Positions 6,910 to 13,195 of a DNA stretch of 13,195 nucleotides are shown one piece after another. Under the pieces are notes generated by a model. The model worked only from the letters and a program-made list of their open reading frames with translations. It was not told the DNA's origin and ran no database searches. Position 1 is the first letter of the stretch. Every line of letters begins with the position of its first letter. The position numbers and the translations under genes are program-made. This stretch comes from Rhodothermales bacterium (GTDB taxonomy: Bacteria; Bacteroidota; Rhodothermia; Rhodothermales; UBA10348): positions 1-13,195 of the forward strand of contig JABDJZ010000523.1 in NCBI GenBank assembly GCA_013003255.1, read 5' to 3'.

Positions 6910-7521
6910 ATGGCCAAGAAACGATCGTCGAAAACTCCCTCGCCGTCCAGCGAGCAGGACCGGGAGTTGGTGACGGCGGCCCTGGCGGGCCGTCAATCGG
7001 CCTACCAGGAGTTGATGGAGAAGTACCAGGGTGCGTTGACCCGGCACGTCCAGAAGATGGTGCGTGGGTCAAATGACATTGATGACCTGGTCCAGGAGTG
7101 CTTCATCAAGGCGTTCGGCGCGCTGAAGTCGTACTCGAGTGACTACGCCTTCTCGACGTGGCTGTACAAGATTGCCACGAATCACACGATCGACTTCCTG
7201 CGGAAGAAGCGGCTGCAGACCTTCTCGATTGACCGTCCCATCAAGACCAAGGATGGGGAGGTTGAGTTCGAAATCCCGGATGTCGACTACCGGCCGGACC
7301 GGCACATTGTGGAGGATCAGCGGCGCGAGCTCATTCAGGAGGCCATCGATGCGCTCCCGCCCAAGTATCACACTGTCATTGTGATGCGCCACCAGCAGGA
7401 AAAGTCCTACGAAGAGATTGCCAAGGAGCTCGACCTTCCTCTGGGGACGGTGAAGGCGCACATTTTCCGCGCTCGGGCGTTGCTGTACAAACACCTGCGG
7501 AATCAGCGGGACACCATTTGA
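6910..7521 (+). CDS. RNA polymerase sigma factor, ECF/sigma-70 family
   Basis: This 203-residue protein has the two-domain layout of ECF-type sigma factors. Region 2 covers about residues 25-100, with DDLVQECFIKAFGAL (58-72) contacting core polymerase and FSTWLYKIATNHTIDFLRKK (81-100) in the -10 recognition part. Region 4 covers about 140-195, with ALPPKYHTVIVMRHQQEKSY (148-167) and the helix-turn-helix EEIAKELDLPLGTVKAHIFRAR (168-189). The linker (about 105-138) is charged and fairly long. The frame is open back to 6649, but the upstream residues are Arg/Ser/Pro-rich with no family resemblance, so I place the start at 6910 (MAKKRSSK). There is no Shine-Dalgarno sequence. No anti-sigma gene is adjacent; purB follows after 31 nt and may be co-transcribed. 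Confidence 0.92.
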   Translation: MAKKRSSKTPSPSSEQDRELVTAALAGRQSAYQELMEKYQGALTRHVQKMVRGSNDIDDLVQECFIKAFGALKSYSSDYAFSTWLYKIATNHTIDFLRKKRLQTFSIDRPIKTKDGEVEFEIPDVDYRPDRHIVEDQRRELIQEAIDALPPKYHTVIVMRHQQEKSYEEIAKELDLPLGTVKAHIFRARALLYKHLRNQRDTI

Positions 7522-7552
7522 CGCCGGCCCCGGTTCGGCGAACGGAAGTCTG

Positions 7553-8851
7553 ATGATCGAACGATATTCGCGGCCCGAGATGGCTGCGCTGTGGACGGAA
7601 GAAGCCCAATTTGATGCATGGCTTGAGGTGGAGTTGGCCGCCTGTTGGGCATGGTCACAACTCGGGGTCATCCCGGCCGAAGACGTGGAGAAGCTCTACG
7701 AGAAGGCCGCCTTTGACGTGGACCGGATCCACGAGATTGAGGAAACCACGCGGCATGACGTGGTGGCTTTCACCCGCTCGGTCAGCGAGTCTCTGGGGCC
7801 GGAGCGCAAGTGGATTCACTACGGCCTGACGTCCAGCGATGTCGTGGATACCGCCTGGTCGGTTCGTCTGAAGAAGGCCAACGCGCTGATTCGGGAGGAA
7901 TTGACCCGCATGATTGATGTGCTCGGGCGGAAGGCCCTGGAGCATCGTCACACGCTGATGATGGGCCGGACCCACGGGGTCCACGCGGAACCGACCACCT
8001 TCGGCCTGAAGATGGCCCTGTACTATGCGGAGATGAAGCGCAATCTGAAGCGTTTCGATGCCGCGGCAGAGGACCTTCGCGTAGGAAAGGTCTCCGGATC
8101 CGTGGGGACGTTTGCCCACCTGCCCACCGACGTGGAGCGCCTGACCTGCGAGCGACTCGGTCTGGAGGCAGCGCCCATATCCACCCAGGTGCTCCAGCGG
8201 GACCGGCACGCCCACTACATGTCCGTGTTGGCCCTGATCGGTGCCACGCTCGAAAAGATGGCCGTAGAAGTGCGCGGCCTTCAGAAGTCGGAGGTGCGCG
8301 AGGTCGAGGAGGCCTTCCGCAAGGGACAGAAAGGCTCCTCATCCATGCCGCACAAGCGAAACCCGGTCGGCAGCGAGAACATCACCGGCTGCGCGCGGCT
8401 CTTGCGGGGCTACATGATCACGGCATTCGAGAACGTCCCGCTCTGGCACGAACGGGACATCTCGCACTCCAGCGCGGAGCGGGTCATTCTGCCGGACGCC
8501 ACGACCGTGCTGCACTACGCACTCTCGCGGTTCGGCCGCCTGATGGACAATCTCGTGGTCTTCGCCGACACCATGCGAGAGAACATGGAGCGCACGTTCG
8601 GCCTCTACAATAGCCAGCGCCTCCTCAACGCACTGATCGACAAGGGCCTCGTTCGCGAGAAGGCCTATGACACTGTGCAGCCTCTGGCCATGCAGGCCTG
8701 GACGGAGAAGCGCTCATTTCGCGATCTGGTGGATGCGTCGCCTGAGATCGGGGAGTACCTGACGGCCGAGGAAATCGCGGCTGAGTTCGACGTGGAATAC
8801 CACCTCCAGCGGGTCGACGAGATCATGGAGCGGGTGGGTTTGGGCGGCTGA
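7553..8851 (+). CDS. purB: Adenylosuccinate lyase
   Basis: PurB works twice in purine synthesis: it cleaves SAICAR to AICAR plus fumarate, and adenylosuccinate to AMP plus fumarate. The 432-residue length matches the short Bacillus-type PurB (about 430). Fumarase/aspartase superfamily features seen are TTRHDVVAF (65-73), GLTSSDVVDT (91-100), GRTHGVHAEP (138-147) with the general-acid His141, and the signature loop GSSSMPHKRNP (261-271), whose Ser is the catalytic base. IERYSRPEMAALWTEE at the N-terminus is the standard PurB opening, so the start at 7553 is secure. The gene is 31 nt after the sigma-factor gene and its stop is 8 bp from the convergent folA stop, with no room for a separate terminator. 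Confidence 0.97.
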   Translation: MIERYSRPEMAALWTEEAQFDAWLEVELAACWAWSQLGVIPAEDVEKLYEKAAFDVDRIHEIEETTRHDVVAFTRSVSESLGPERKWIHYGLTSSDVVDTAWSVRLKKANALIREELTRMIDVLGRKALEHRHTLMMGRTHGVHAEPTTFGLKMALYYAEMKRNLKRFDAAAEDLRVGKVSGSVGTFAHLPTDVERLTCERLGLEAAPISTQVLQRDRHAHYMSVLALIGATLEKMAVEVRGLQKSEVREVEEAFRKGQKGSSSMPHKRNPVGSENITGCARLLRGYMITAFENVPLWHERDISHSSAERVILPDATTVLHYALSRFGRLMDNLVVFADTMRENMERTFGLYNSQRLLNALIDKGLVREKAYDTVQPLAMQAWTEKRSFRDLVDASPEIGEYLTAEEIAAEFDVEYHLQRVDEIMERVGLGG

Positions 8852-8859
8852 GCGTCCAG

Positions 8860-9396
8860 CTACGGCCAGTCGATCTCAGGATCCGGCGCCCACGAGTCCG
8901 GATCCGTTACGTAGGTCAGGAATCGGAATCCATCGCCGCCCTCGGCTCGCACGATGTGGTAGCGTTCACCCACAAGGTGCTCGAATTCGGGGAAGTGGAC
9001 ATCACCCTCGTGCTTCCCGTCCACCAGGGTCAACTCCATGCGATCCGCCCGTCCCAGGAACTGCTCATAGATGGTGGCGCCGCCGGCGATGATGAGTTGC
9101 TCCACGTCACCGGCCGCGCGCACGGCCTCATCGATGGACGAAAAGACCTCGGCCTGATCTGAATGGTATTCGGATCTGGTGACTACAAGGTGCCGGCGCC
9201 CGGGCAGCGGCTTTCCGAACTGCTGAATCAGGGACTCGAAGGTTTTCCGGCCCATCAGCATCGGACGGCCAAGAGTCAGGCGTTTGAAGTGGCGCAGATC
9301 TTCCGGAATGTGCCAGGGCAGTTCGAGGCCGTTGCCGATCAGGCGATCCTCGGCGCCGACGGCCGCAACGATGACAAATTCGGGGCGAGTGGACAT
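8860..9396 (-). CDS. folA: Dihydrofolate reductase
   Basis: FolA reduces dihydrofolate to tetrahydrofolate with NADPH, restoring the cofactor that thymidylate synthase oxidises. With the ATG at 9396 it has 178 residues, normal for the family. It shows VIVAAVGAEDRLIGNGLELPWHIPEDL (8-34) with D33 as the catalytic acid (equivalent to E. coli Asp27), GRPMLMGRKTFESL (43-56) for NADPH binding, LPGRRHLVVTR (64-74) and IIAGGATIYEQFL (102-114). The frame is open to an ATG at 9459, but the extra 21 residues (Arg/His-rich) are absent from typical DHFRs, so I chose 9396, where the fold begins. No clear Shine-Dalgarno sequence precedes it. thyA lies 80 nt upstream on the same strand, the usual thyA-folA order. 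Confidence 0.96.
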   Translation of the reverse strand: MSTRPEFVIVAAVGAEDRLIGNGLELPWHIPEDLRHFKRLTLGRPMLMGRKTFESLIQQFGKPLPGRRHLVVTRSEYHSDQAEVFSSIDEAVRAAGDVEQLIIAGGATIYEQFLGRADRMELTLVDGKHEGDVHFPEFEHLVGERYHIVRAEGGDGFRFLTYVTDPDSWAPDPEIDWP

Positions 9397-9476
9397 GCTT
9401 CGACTACGGTTCGGGTGCCTTTCAAGATTCCGATGAGGCAGGGCGGCGCGCATGCGCATGGTGGCCGCGGCGGCCG

Positions 9477-10271
9477 TCAGACTGCGACCGGTGCCTTGAT
9501 CGAGGGATGGTGGACGTAGTCGATCAGTTCGAAGTCCTCGTACTCGTAGTCGAATATCGAGGCCGGCCGGCGCTTGATGCGGAGTTGCGGCGGCGGCAGG
9601 GGTTCTCGCGACAACTGCTCCTCAATCTGATCGAGATGGTTGAGGTAGATGTGCGCGTCGCCGATGGTGTAGACCAGCTCGCCGACCTCCAGGTCACACT
9701 GCTGCGCCACCATGTGGGTCAGCAGTGCATACTCGGCGATGTTGAACGGCGCGCCGAGGAACAGGTCATTTGAGCGCACATAGAGCTGGCAGGAAAGTGC
9801 GCCATCGCCCACCCAGAACTGGTATAACATGTGGCAAGGCGGAAGCGCCATTCGGTCAATCTCCCCCACGTTCCAGGCGTTGACGATGTGGCGCCGGGAG
9901 TCGGGGTTGTTGCGAATGGAATCGATGACTCGCTCAATCTGGTTGAACGACTCACCGTGCTGGTTGACCCAGTCCACCCACTGCTTGCCATAGACCGGGC
10001 CGAGGTCGCCGTTCTCGTCCGCCCACTCGTTCCAGATCCGGACACCGCGCTCGTTGAGGTACCCGGTGTTGGTGTCACCGCGGAGCAGCCAGAGCATCTC
10101 GACGGCGAGTCCCTTGAAGAACACCCGCTTGGTGGTGACCAGGGGAAAGCTCTTCGACAGATCAAACCGCATCTGATGGCCGAAGACGCTCAGGGTGCCC
10201 GTTCCCGTTCGATCCTCCTTCCGAAGTCCATTGTCGCGTACGTGGCGAAGGAGGTCGAGGTAGGGTCTCAT
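9477..10271 (-). CDS. thyA: Thymidylate synthase
   Basis: ThyA methylates dUMP to dTMP using methylene-tetrahydrofolate, releasing dihydrofolate. The 264-residue length equals the E. coli enzyme, and key residues fall at the same numbers: R21 (KEDRTGTGT), catalytic C146 (LPPCHMLYQFWV), D169 and N177 (SNDLFLGAPFN), H207 and Y209 (DAHIYLNH). The C-terminus KAPVAV matches the family's closing -APVAI/V tail. The start at 10271 gives the standard RPYLDLLRHV opening. It is upstream of folA on the minus strand and divergent from the small gene at 10328, with 56 bp between the two start codons that must hold both promoters. I could not assign promoter elements there with confidence. Confidence 0.98.
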   Translation of the reverse strand: MRPYLDLLRHVRDNGLRKEDRTGTGTLSVFGHQMRFDLSKSFPLVTTKRVFFKGLAVEMLWLLRGDTNTGYLNERGVRIWNEWADENGDLGPVYGKQWVDWVNQHGESFNQIERVIDSIRNNPDSRRHIVNAWNVGEIDRMALPPCHMLYQFWVGDGALSCQLYVRSNDLFLGAPFNIAEYALLTHMVAQQCDLEVGELVYTIGDAHIYLNHLDQIEEQLSREPLPPPQLRIKRRPASIFDYEYEDFELIDYVHHPSIKAPVAV

Positions 10272-10327
10272 CGGGATCTTTTGGCGTTCCGAAAGCGTGT
10301 GGACGGGCTGAACAAGCGCCCCCCAAA

Positions 10328-10588
10328 ATGGACCCGAATCTCCACCAGAAGCAAGGCATCAACCACCTGAACAAGGTGCTGAATTATGCACAATTCGTGC
10401 GGGAGGGGGATCGGGCGCAGGTACATCTGACCGTCGAGGATTGGCACGTGGTTGCCGACACGCTGTTCCAAATGGAAACGCCCAAGGAGATGTTGCCCGA
10501 CGCCATCCAGGAGTATCGCTTGGCGGGAGGCAACCAGGTCATTGAACTGGAGACCGAAGGTCTGACAATCGATCTGGAAAAAATCTAG
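10328..10588 (+). CDS. Uncharacterised 86-residue protein upstream of the CNNM gene
   Basis: I do not recognise this small protein. It is soluble by composition, acidic and without a signal peptide or membrane segment. The middle (HLTVEDWHVVADTLFQMETP, about 33-52) is predicted-helix-like, and the C-terminus (GGNQVIELETEGLTIDLEKI) reads as strands. Reasons to think it is real are its codon use, which resembles its neighbours; a stop 7 nt before the GTG start of the next gene; and its place directly divergent from thyA. There is no Shine-Dalgarno sequence, but most genes here lack one. A 113-residue frame on the opposite strand (10268-10609) overlaps the thyA start region and looks like a shadow. 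Confidence 0.68.
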   Translation: MDPNLHQKQGINHLNKVLNYAQFVREGDRAQVHLTVEDWHVVADTLFQMETPKEMLPDAIQEYRLAGGNQVIELETEGLTIDLEKI

Positions 10589-10595
10589 GGGCGCC

Positions 10596-11669
10596 GTGGC
10601 ACTACTCATTTTTTACGTGTCCCTCGCTCTGGGGGTGTCTTTTCTCTGCTCCATCATGGAGGCCGTTCTACTGAGCGTCTCGCCCTCGTACGTGGCGGGT
10701 CAGGTGGAAGAAGGCGGGGCGTATGGCCTGGCGCTGGCCAAGATGAAGAAGGACGTGGACCGACCGCTGGCGGCCATCCTGAGTCTGAATACCATCGCTC
10801 ACACGGTCGGCGCTGCCGGCGCCGGAGCCCAGGCGGCCGCGGTGTTTGGCAACGCGTATCTCGGTGCGGCCTCCGCGGTCCTCACGTTCCTGATCCTCGT
10901 AGTATCTGAGATCATCCCGAAGACACTGGGTGCGCTGTACTGGCGTGGGCTGGCGCCCGCAGTGATTCGCGTCCTCCGGCCCACCATCTGGCTGATGTGG
11001 CCCCTGGTAAAACTGGCTGAGGGGTTGACCTGGCTGATGTCGCGGGGCAAGGCCGAGGGGTCCATTCGCAGGGATGAGTTTCCGGCACTGGCAGACGTTG
11101 GCGTGAAGGAAGGTGTGCTCCACAAGGACGAGTCCCGGATCATGCGCAGTCTCCTTCGCTTCGGTGAACTGACGGTAGCGGATGTCATGACGCCACGCAC
11201 GGTAGTCTTTGCGTTGGAGCAAGACCTGACGGTGGACTCGGTCCTTCGGGACCATCCGGTTATGTCGTTCTCCCGGATTCCGATTTTCGATGGCAACATC
11301 GACACCATCACCGGGCACGTCCTCCGGTACGACATGCTTCACTCCGCCGTAGAGGGTGAGCGGGAGGCGTCGCTGTCTGCCTTGAAGCGGCCCATTCTAT
11401 CGATTCGCTCCAACGTGTCCCTGCGGGAGTTCCTGGACCTCCTCATGCGGGAACGCGCCCACATGGCCATCGTCGTGGGCGAGTATGGAGGAACGCAGGG
11501 AGTCGTCACGCTTGAGGATGCGCTCGAGACTCTGATCGGTCACGAAATCGTGGACGAGGCTGATACGGTTGAGGACATGCGCCAGCTGGCCCGCCAGCAG
11601 TGGAAAGAACGTAGAGAAGCCATGGGTCTGGAGATCCCCGAGAAGGGGAGCGCAGGACAATCACAGTGA
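10596..11669 (+). CDS. CNNM/DUF21 transmembrane protein with CBS pair (CorC/HlyC-like family, no CorC_HlyC tail)
   Basis: This 357-residue protein starts at GTG (10596), with GGGG about 6 nt upstream. The N-terminal DUF21/CNNM membrane domain (about 1-180) shows hydrophobic segments near 3-25, 58-86, 90-108 and 120-148, and the conserved SEIIPKTLGA stretch (104-113). A cytoplasmic CBS pair follows, with VADVMTPRTVV (194-204), SFSRIPIFDG (224-233) and AIVVGEYGGTQGVVTLEDAL (291-310). Relatives are linked to Mg2+/Co2+ export. The chain ends about 37 residues after the second CBS motif, so the C-terminal transporter-associated (CorC_HlyC) domain of the longer relatives is absent; this short form exists in the family. 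The next gene begins at a GTG overlapping this stop codon (GTGA), so translation is probably coupled. Confidence 0.9.
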   Translation: MALLIFYVSLALGVSFLCSIMEAVLLSVSPSYVAGQVEEGGAYGLALAKMKKDVDRPLAAILSLNTIAHTVGAAGAGAQAAAVFGNAYLGAASAVLTFLILVVSEIIPKTLGALYWRGLAPAVIRVLRPTIWLMWPLVKLAEGLTWLMSRGKAEGSIRRDEFPALADVGVKEGVLHKDESRIMRSLLRFGELTVADVMTPRTVVFALEQDLTVDSVLRDHPVMSFSRIPIFDGNIDTITGHVLRYDMLHSAVEGEREASLSALKRPILSIRSNVSLREFLDLLMRERAHMAIVVGEYGGTQGVVTLEDALETLIGHEIVDEADTVEDMRQLARQQWKERREAMGLEIPEKGSAGQSQ

Positions 11670-12526
11670 GTGGGGCCGGACTGGAGATCCGCCCCCTGCA
11701 CGAGGATGACGTAGCCGCATGCCTCGCCATGTGGCACGACCGGCCGGACCATGCCAAGGCCCGCATCCGGAGCCTGTTGGCGCTGAGACCGCGCATTTCC
11801 ATGGTGGCCCTTCGGGACGGTCGGATCACCGGGTGGGTTCTGGCATCCCACAACGGGTTTCGTGCGGTGGTCGAGCACGTGGAGGTGGCTTCCTCTGCTG
11901 AGTCGCCTCCAGGCGGTGGTCCGGGCGTGCTGAGAGATGCGCTGCTGGCGGTAGTCAACGAAGCGGCAGAGCGGGCACACCAGCAGGCGCTTCGAGACGC
12001 GTCGCCGCCCTTTGACCTCGCGGAAGCCATCGCCCTTCTGGCGCGCACCCCGGAGACGTTTGCCTCGCTGCTGTCCGGCGTGGACGAGGCCGCCGCAGAC
12101 CGTATCGCCGGGGGCGAAGCCTGGTGCCCCAAGGACGTGATAGGTCACTTGATTCTGGGCGAAAAGACGGACTGGATGGTCCGAGCCAGGCATCTCCTGG
12201 AACACGGCGAGGAGAAGCCTTTCGAGCCCTTTCACCGCGAAGCCATGCGCTCCGAGGAGCCCGCGCCAGACCTGCCCGCGTTGCTGGCCGAGTTTGCTGA
12301 ACTCCGCCGGAAGAATCTTGCTGATCTGAAGGCTCTTGAGCTCGAGGGTCGGCTTGACGCGCCGGGTATGCACCCCGCGCTGGGCCGCGTCACGCTGGGC
12401 CAGTTGTTGGCCACCTGGACCGCGCACGACCTCAGCCACGTGGCGCAGCTGTCCCGCATGATGGCCGCCCGATATCGGACCGCCGTGGGGCCCTGGCGGG
12501 ATTACTTGTCAGTGCTGGACCGGTAG
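11666..12526 (+). CDS. GNAT-like domain fused to a DinB-like (DinB_2) domain
   Basis: This 286-residue protein starts at a GTG overlapping the previous stop by 4 bases. The first about 105 residues look like a short GNAT acetyltransferase domain: LEIRPLHEDDVAACLAMW (6-23), MVALRDGRITGWVLA (46-60), and PPGGGPGVLRDALLAVVNEA (81-100) in place of the acetyl-CoA pyrophosphate loop. The last 165 residues look like a DinB/YfiT four-helix bundle: CPKDVIGHLILGEKTDW (154-170) gives H161, and TWTAHDLSHVAQLSRM (250-265) gives H254 and H258, the usual metal-binding triad. The close GPWRDYLSVL is typical of this group. DinB-like proteins include thiol transferases, but no specific reaction can be assigned. 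The GNAT call is weaker than the DinB call. The stop is 26 nt from the convergent S10 gene's stop. Confidence 0.83.
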   Translation: MSGAGLEIRPLHEDDVAACLAMWHDRPDHAKARIRSLLALRPRISMVALRDGRITGWVLASHNGFRAVVEHVEVASSAESPPGGGPGVLRDALLAVVNEAAERAHQQALRDASPPFDLAEAIALLARTPETFASLLSGVDEAAADRIAGGEAWCPKDVIGHLILGEKTDWMVRARHLLEHGEEKPFEPFHREAMRSEEPAPDLPALLAEFAELRRKNLADLKALELEGRLDAPGMHPALGRVTLGQLLATWTAHDLSHVAQLSRMMAARYRTAVGPWRDYLSVLDR

Positions 12527-12528
12527 GT

Positions 12529-12551
12529 GGCAGGCCCGCGCCGCGGCTGCC
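12529..12551. terminator. Hairpin filling the gap between two convergent stop codons
   Basis: GGCAG (12529-12533) pairs with CTGCC (12547-12551), and inner GC pairs are possible, so a stable stem-loop occupies nearly all of the 26 bases between the plus-strand stop (ending 12526) and the minus-strand stop (from 12553). There is no T-run on either side. It may therefore serve as a weak bidirectional terminator or a 3'-end protecting structure rather than a classical intrinsic terminator. Confidence 0.35.
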
Positions 12552-12552
12552 C

Positions 12553-13195
12553 CTAGTACCGCGCCGGCGTCTCGGCCGTCTTCAGCGCGTCCGCGATGAA
12601 CTCACGAATGTGCTCGTTCGAAGTCACCAGGTCCTCGGCCCGCAGGTACATCATGTGGCCACTTCGGTAGCCTTCGAACCGCATCCGGTCCGCCAGTCGC
12701 CCCGACGGATCCATCTGCCACATGGTGTACATGGCCTCGAAGTATTGCGTGGCGCCGTCGTAGTACCCGGCCTGCACCATCATGTGGAGGTTGGCATTCT
12801 TGGCCATCGCTGAGCGCAGTTGCTCGCCCGTGTTGTCCCCATTTCGGTTCCACGGACTGACGGGACCGAACACCCAGTACCGCAGGTCCGTGTGAAAGCC
12901 CAGTTCCTCCCGCAGGTAGTAGTTGATGGTGGGTGCGAAGGCGTGATTCCAGGACGTGAGCTCCTGGTTGTAGTCACTGCGGTCGCCGGCCTGCTCGCGA
13001 TCCAGGCCCCGGTAGCGCGAGTCGAGTCGTCCCACCGTGTACCCCTCGTCCCGCAGCAGCTCCTTCCAAAACTCGCCGGCCGACACCTCCATGTTGCGGT
13101 CCAGATACCAGTCCGCCGAAACCCCGGAGTAGGCGGCCGCCTGTCGGGCCACCGCGGCCCGTTCGTCAGGATCCGCCGAGCCTCCGCGGGCGATC
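12553..13195 (-). CDS. S10 family serine carboxypeptidase-like protein, C-terminal part (N-terminus beyond window)
   Basis: The frame is open from the right edge (first complete codon about 13194) to a TAG at 12553, giving the last roughly 213 residues. A GTG at 13152 is an internal Val, not a start, because family-like sequence precedes it. The chain carries the two C-terminal members of the serine-carboxypeptidase triad: Asp in MVQAGYYDGATQYFEA (codon 12757-12759) and His in FEGYRSGHMMYL (codon 12655-12657). The nucleophile Ser would lie in the missing part. ELLRDEGYTVGRLDSRYRG is also typical of bacterial S10-family proteins, which are usually exported and remove C-terminal residues from peptides. 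These are often about 480-520 residues, so less than half is visible. It is convergent with the GNAT/DinB gene. Confidence 0.92.
   Translation of the reverse strand, partial: IARGGSADPDERAAVARQAAAYSGVSADWYLDRNMEVSAGEFWKELLRDEGYTVGRLDSRYRGLDREQAGDRSDYNQELTSWNHAFAPTINYYLREELGFHTDLRYWVFGPVSPWNRNGDNTGEQLRSAMAKNANLHMMVQAGYYDGATQYFEAMYTMWQMDPSGRLADRMRFEGYRSGHMMYLRAEDLVTSNEHIREFIADALKTAETPARY

Noticed and set aside
6192..6917. 241-residue frame on the minus strand across the 171-residue gene
   Set aside because: It has no ribosome site and Arg/Gly/Pro-rich text without family resemblance, and the plus-strand frame has a strong Shine-Dalgarno site. Long antisense frames are expected at this GC content.
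6422..6973. 183-residue plus-strand frame overlapping the 171-residue gene and the sigma-factor start
   Set aside because: The translation looks like an out-of-frame reading (Arg/Gly/Pro-rich, no strand or helix pattern), and it would overlap two better supported genes.
9397..9459. N-terminal extension of dihydrofolate reductase to 9459
   Set aside because: The 21 extra residues are Arg/His-rich and absent from typical DHFRs, whose first strand starts right after the Met at 9396.
1..13195. CRISPR array, tRNA, rRNA, insertion sequence, phage or toxin-antitoxin genes
   Set aside because: I looked for direct repeat arrays, clover-leaf genes, transposase motifs and terminal repeats and saw none.

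Overview
The window is ordinary, densely packed bacterial chromosome with high GC. The gene content and style suggest a member of the Rhodothermota/Bacteroidota side of the tree, but this is an inference from protein families, not from any rRNA. The supporting points are a type III glutamine synthetase (GlnN), a 203-residue ECF-like sigma factor, an S10-family peptidase, mostly absent Shine-Dalgarno sequences, and frequent PhyH-type dioxygenase and sulfatase genes in that group. I see no rRNA, tRNA, insertion sequence, CRISPR array, phage gene or integration site.

Layout. (1) 1-626, minus strand: N-terminal part of a membrane-anchored, FMN-binding glutamate-synthase-domain protein that runs off the left edge. 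It is divergent from an exported Cys-type sulfatase (738-2273, plus). The 3' end of the sulfatase overlaps by 20 bp the 3' end of a phytanoyl-CoA dioxygenase (PhyH) family gene on the minus strand (2254-3048). (2) 3049-3306: an AT-richer intergenic region with palindromes, then an Lrp/AsnC-type regulator (3307-3798) and, 36 nt on, type III glutamine synthetase (3835-6012), closed by a strong intrinsic terminator. (3) 6073-6263: a non-coding stretch with nested inverted repeats leads into an unrecognised 171-residue protein with the clearest Shine-Dalgarno sequence of the window (6264-6779). (4) An ECF-type sigma factor (6910-7521) sits 31 nt before adenylosuccinate lyase purB (7553-8851). (5) On the minus strand, thymidylate synthase thyA (10271-9477) is followed by dihydrofolate reductase folA (9396-8860), which ends 8 bp from the purB stop. 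(6) Divergent from thyA is a tight three-gene unit: an unrecognised 86-residue protein, a CNNM/DUF21-CBS membrane protein and a GNAT-like/DinB-like fusion (10328-12526). (7) 12553-13195, minus: the C-terminal part of an S10 serine-carboxypeptidase family protein that runs off the right edge.

How the genes work together. Lrp-like regulator plus GlnN is a nitrogen-assimilation unit: ammonia plus glutamate to glutamine, with an amino-acid-sensing type regulator next to it. PurB (purine synthesis) and ThyA-FolA (dTMP synthesis and recycling of the dihydrofolate that ThyA makes) are nucleotide housekeeping. The sulfatase, dioxygenase and S10 peptidase suggest a heterotroph handling sulfated or complex organic matter.

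I did not find a convincing new multi-gene system. The best leads are three 14-bp palindromes sharing a TTY-N8-RAA form around the lrp-like gene and glnN, the nested inverted repeats and unrecognised protein after glnN, and the GNAT/DinB fusion coupled to a CNNM protein.
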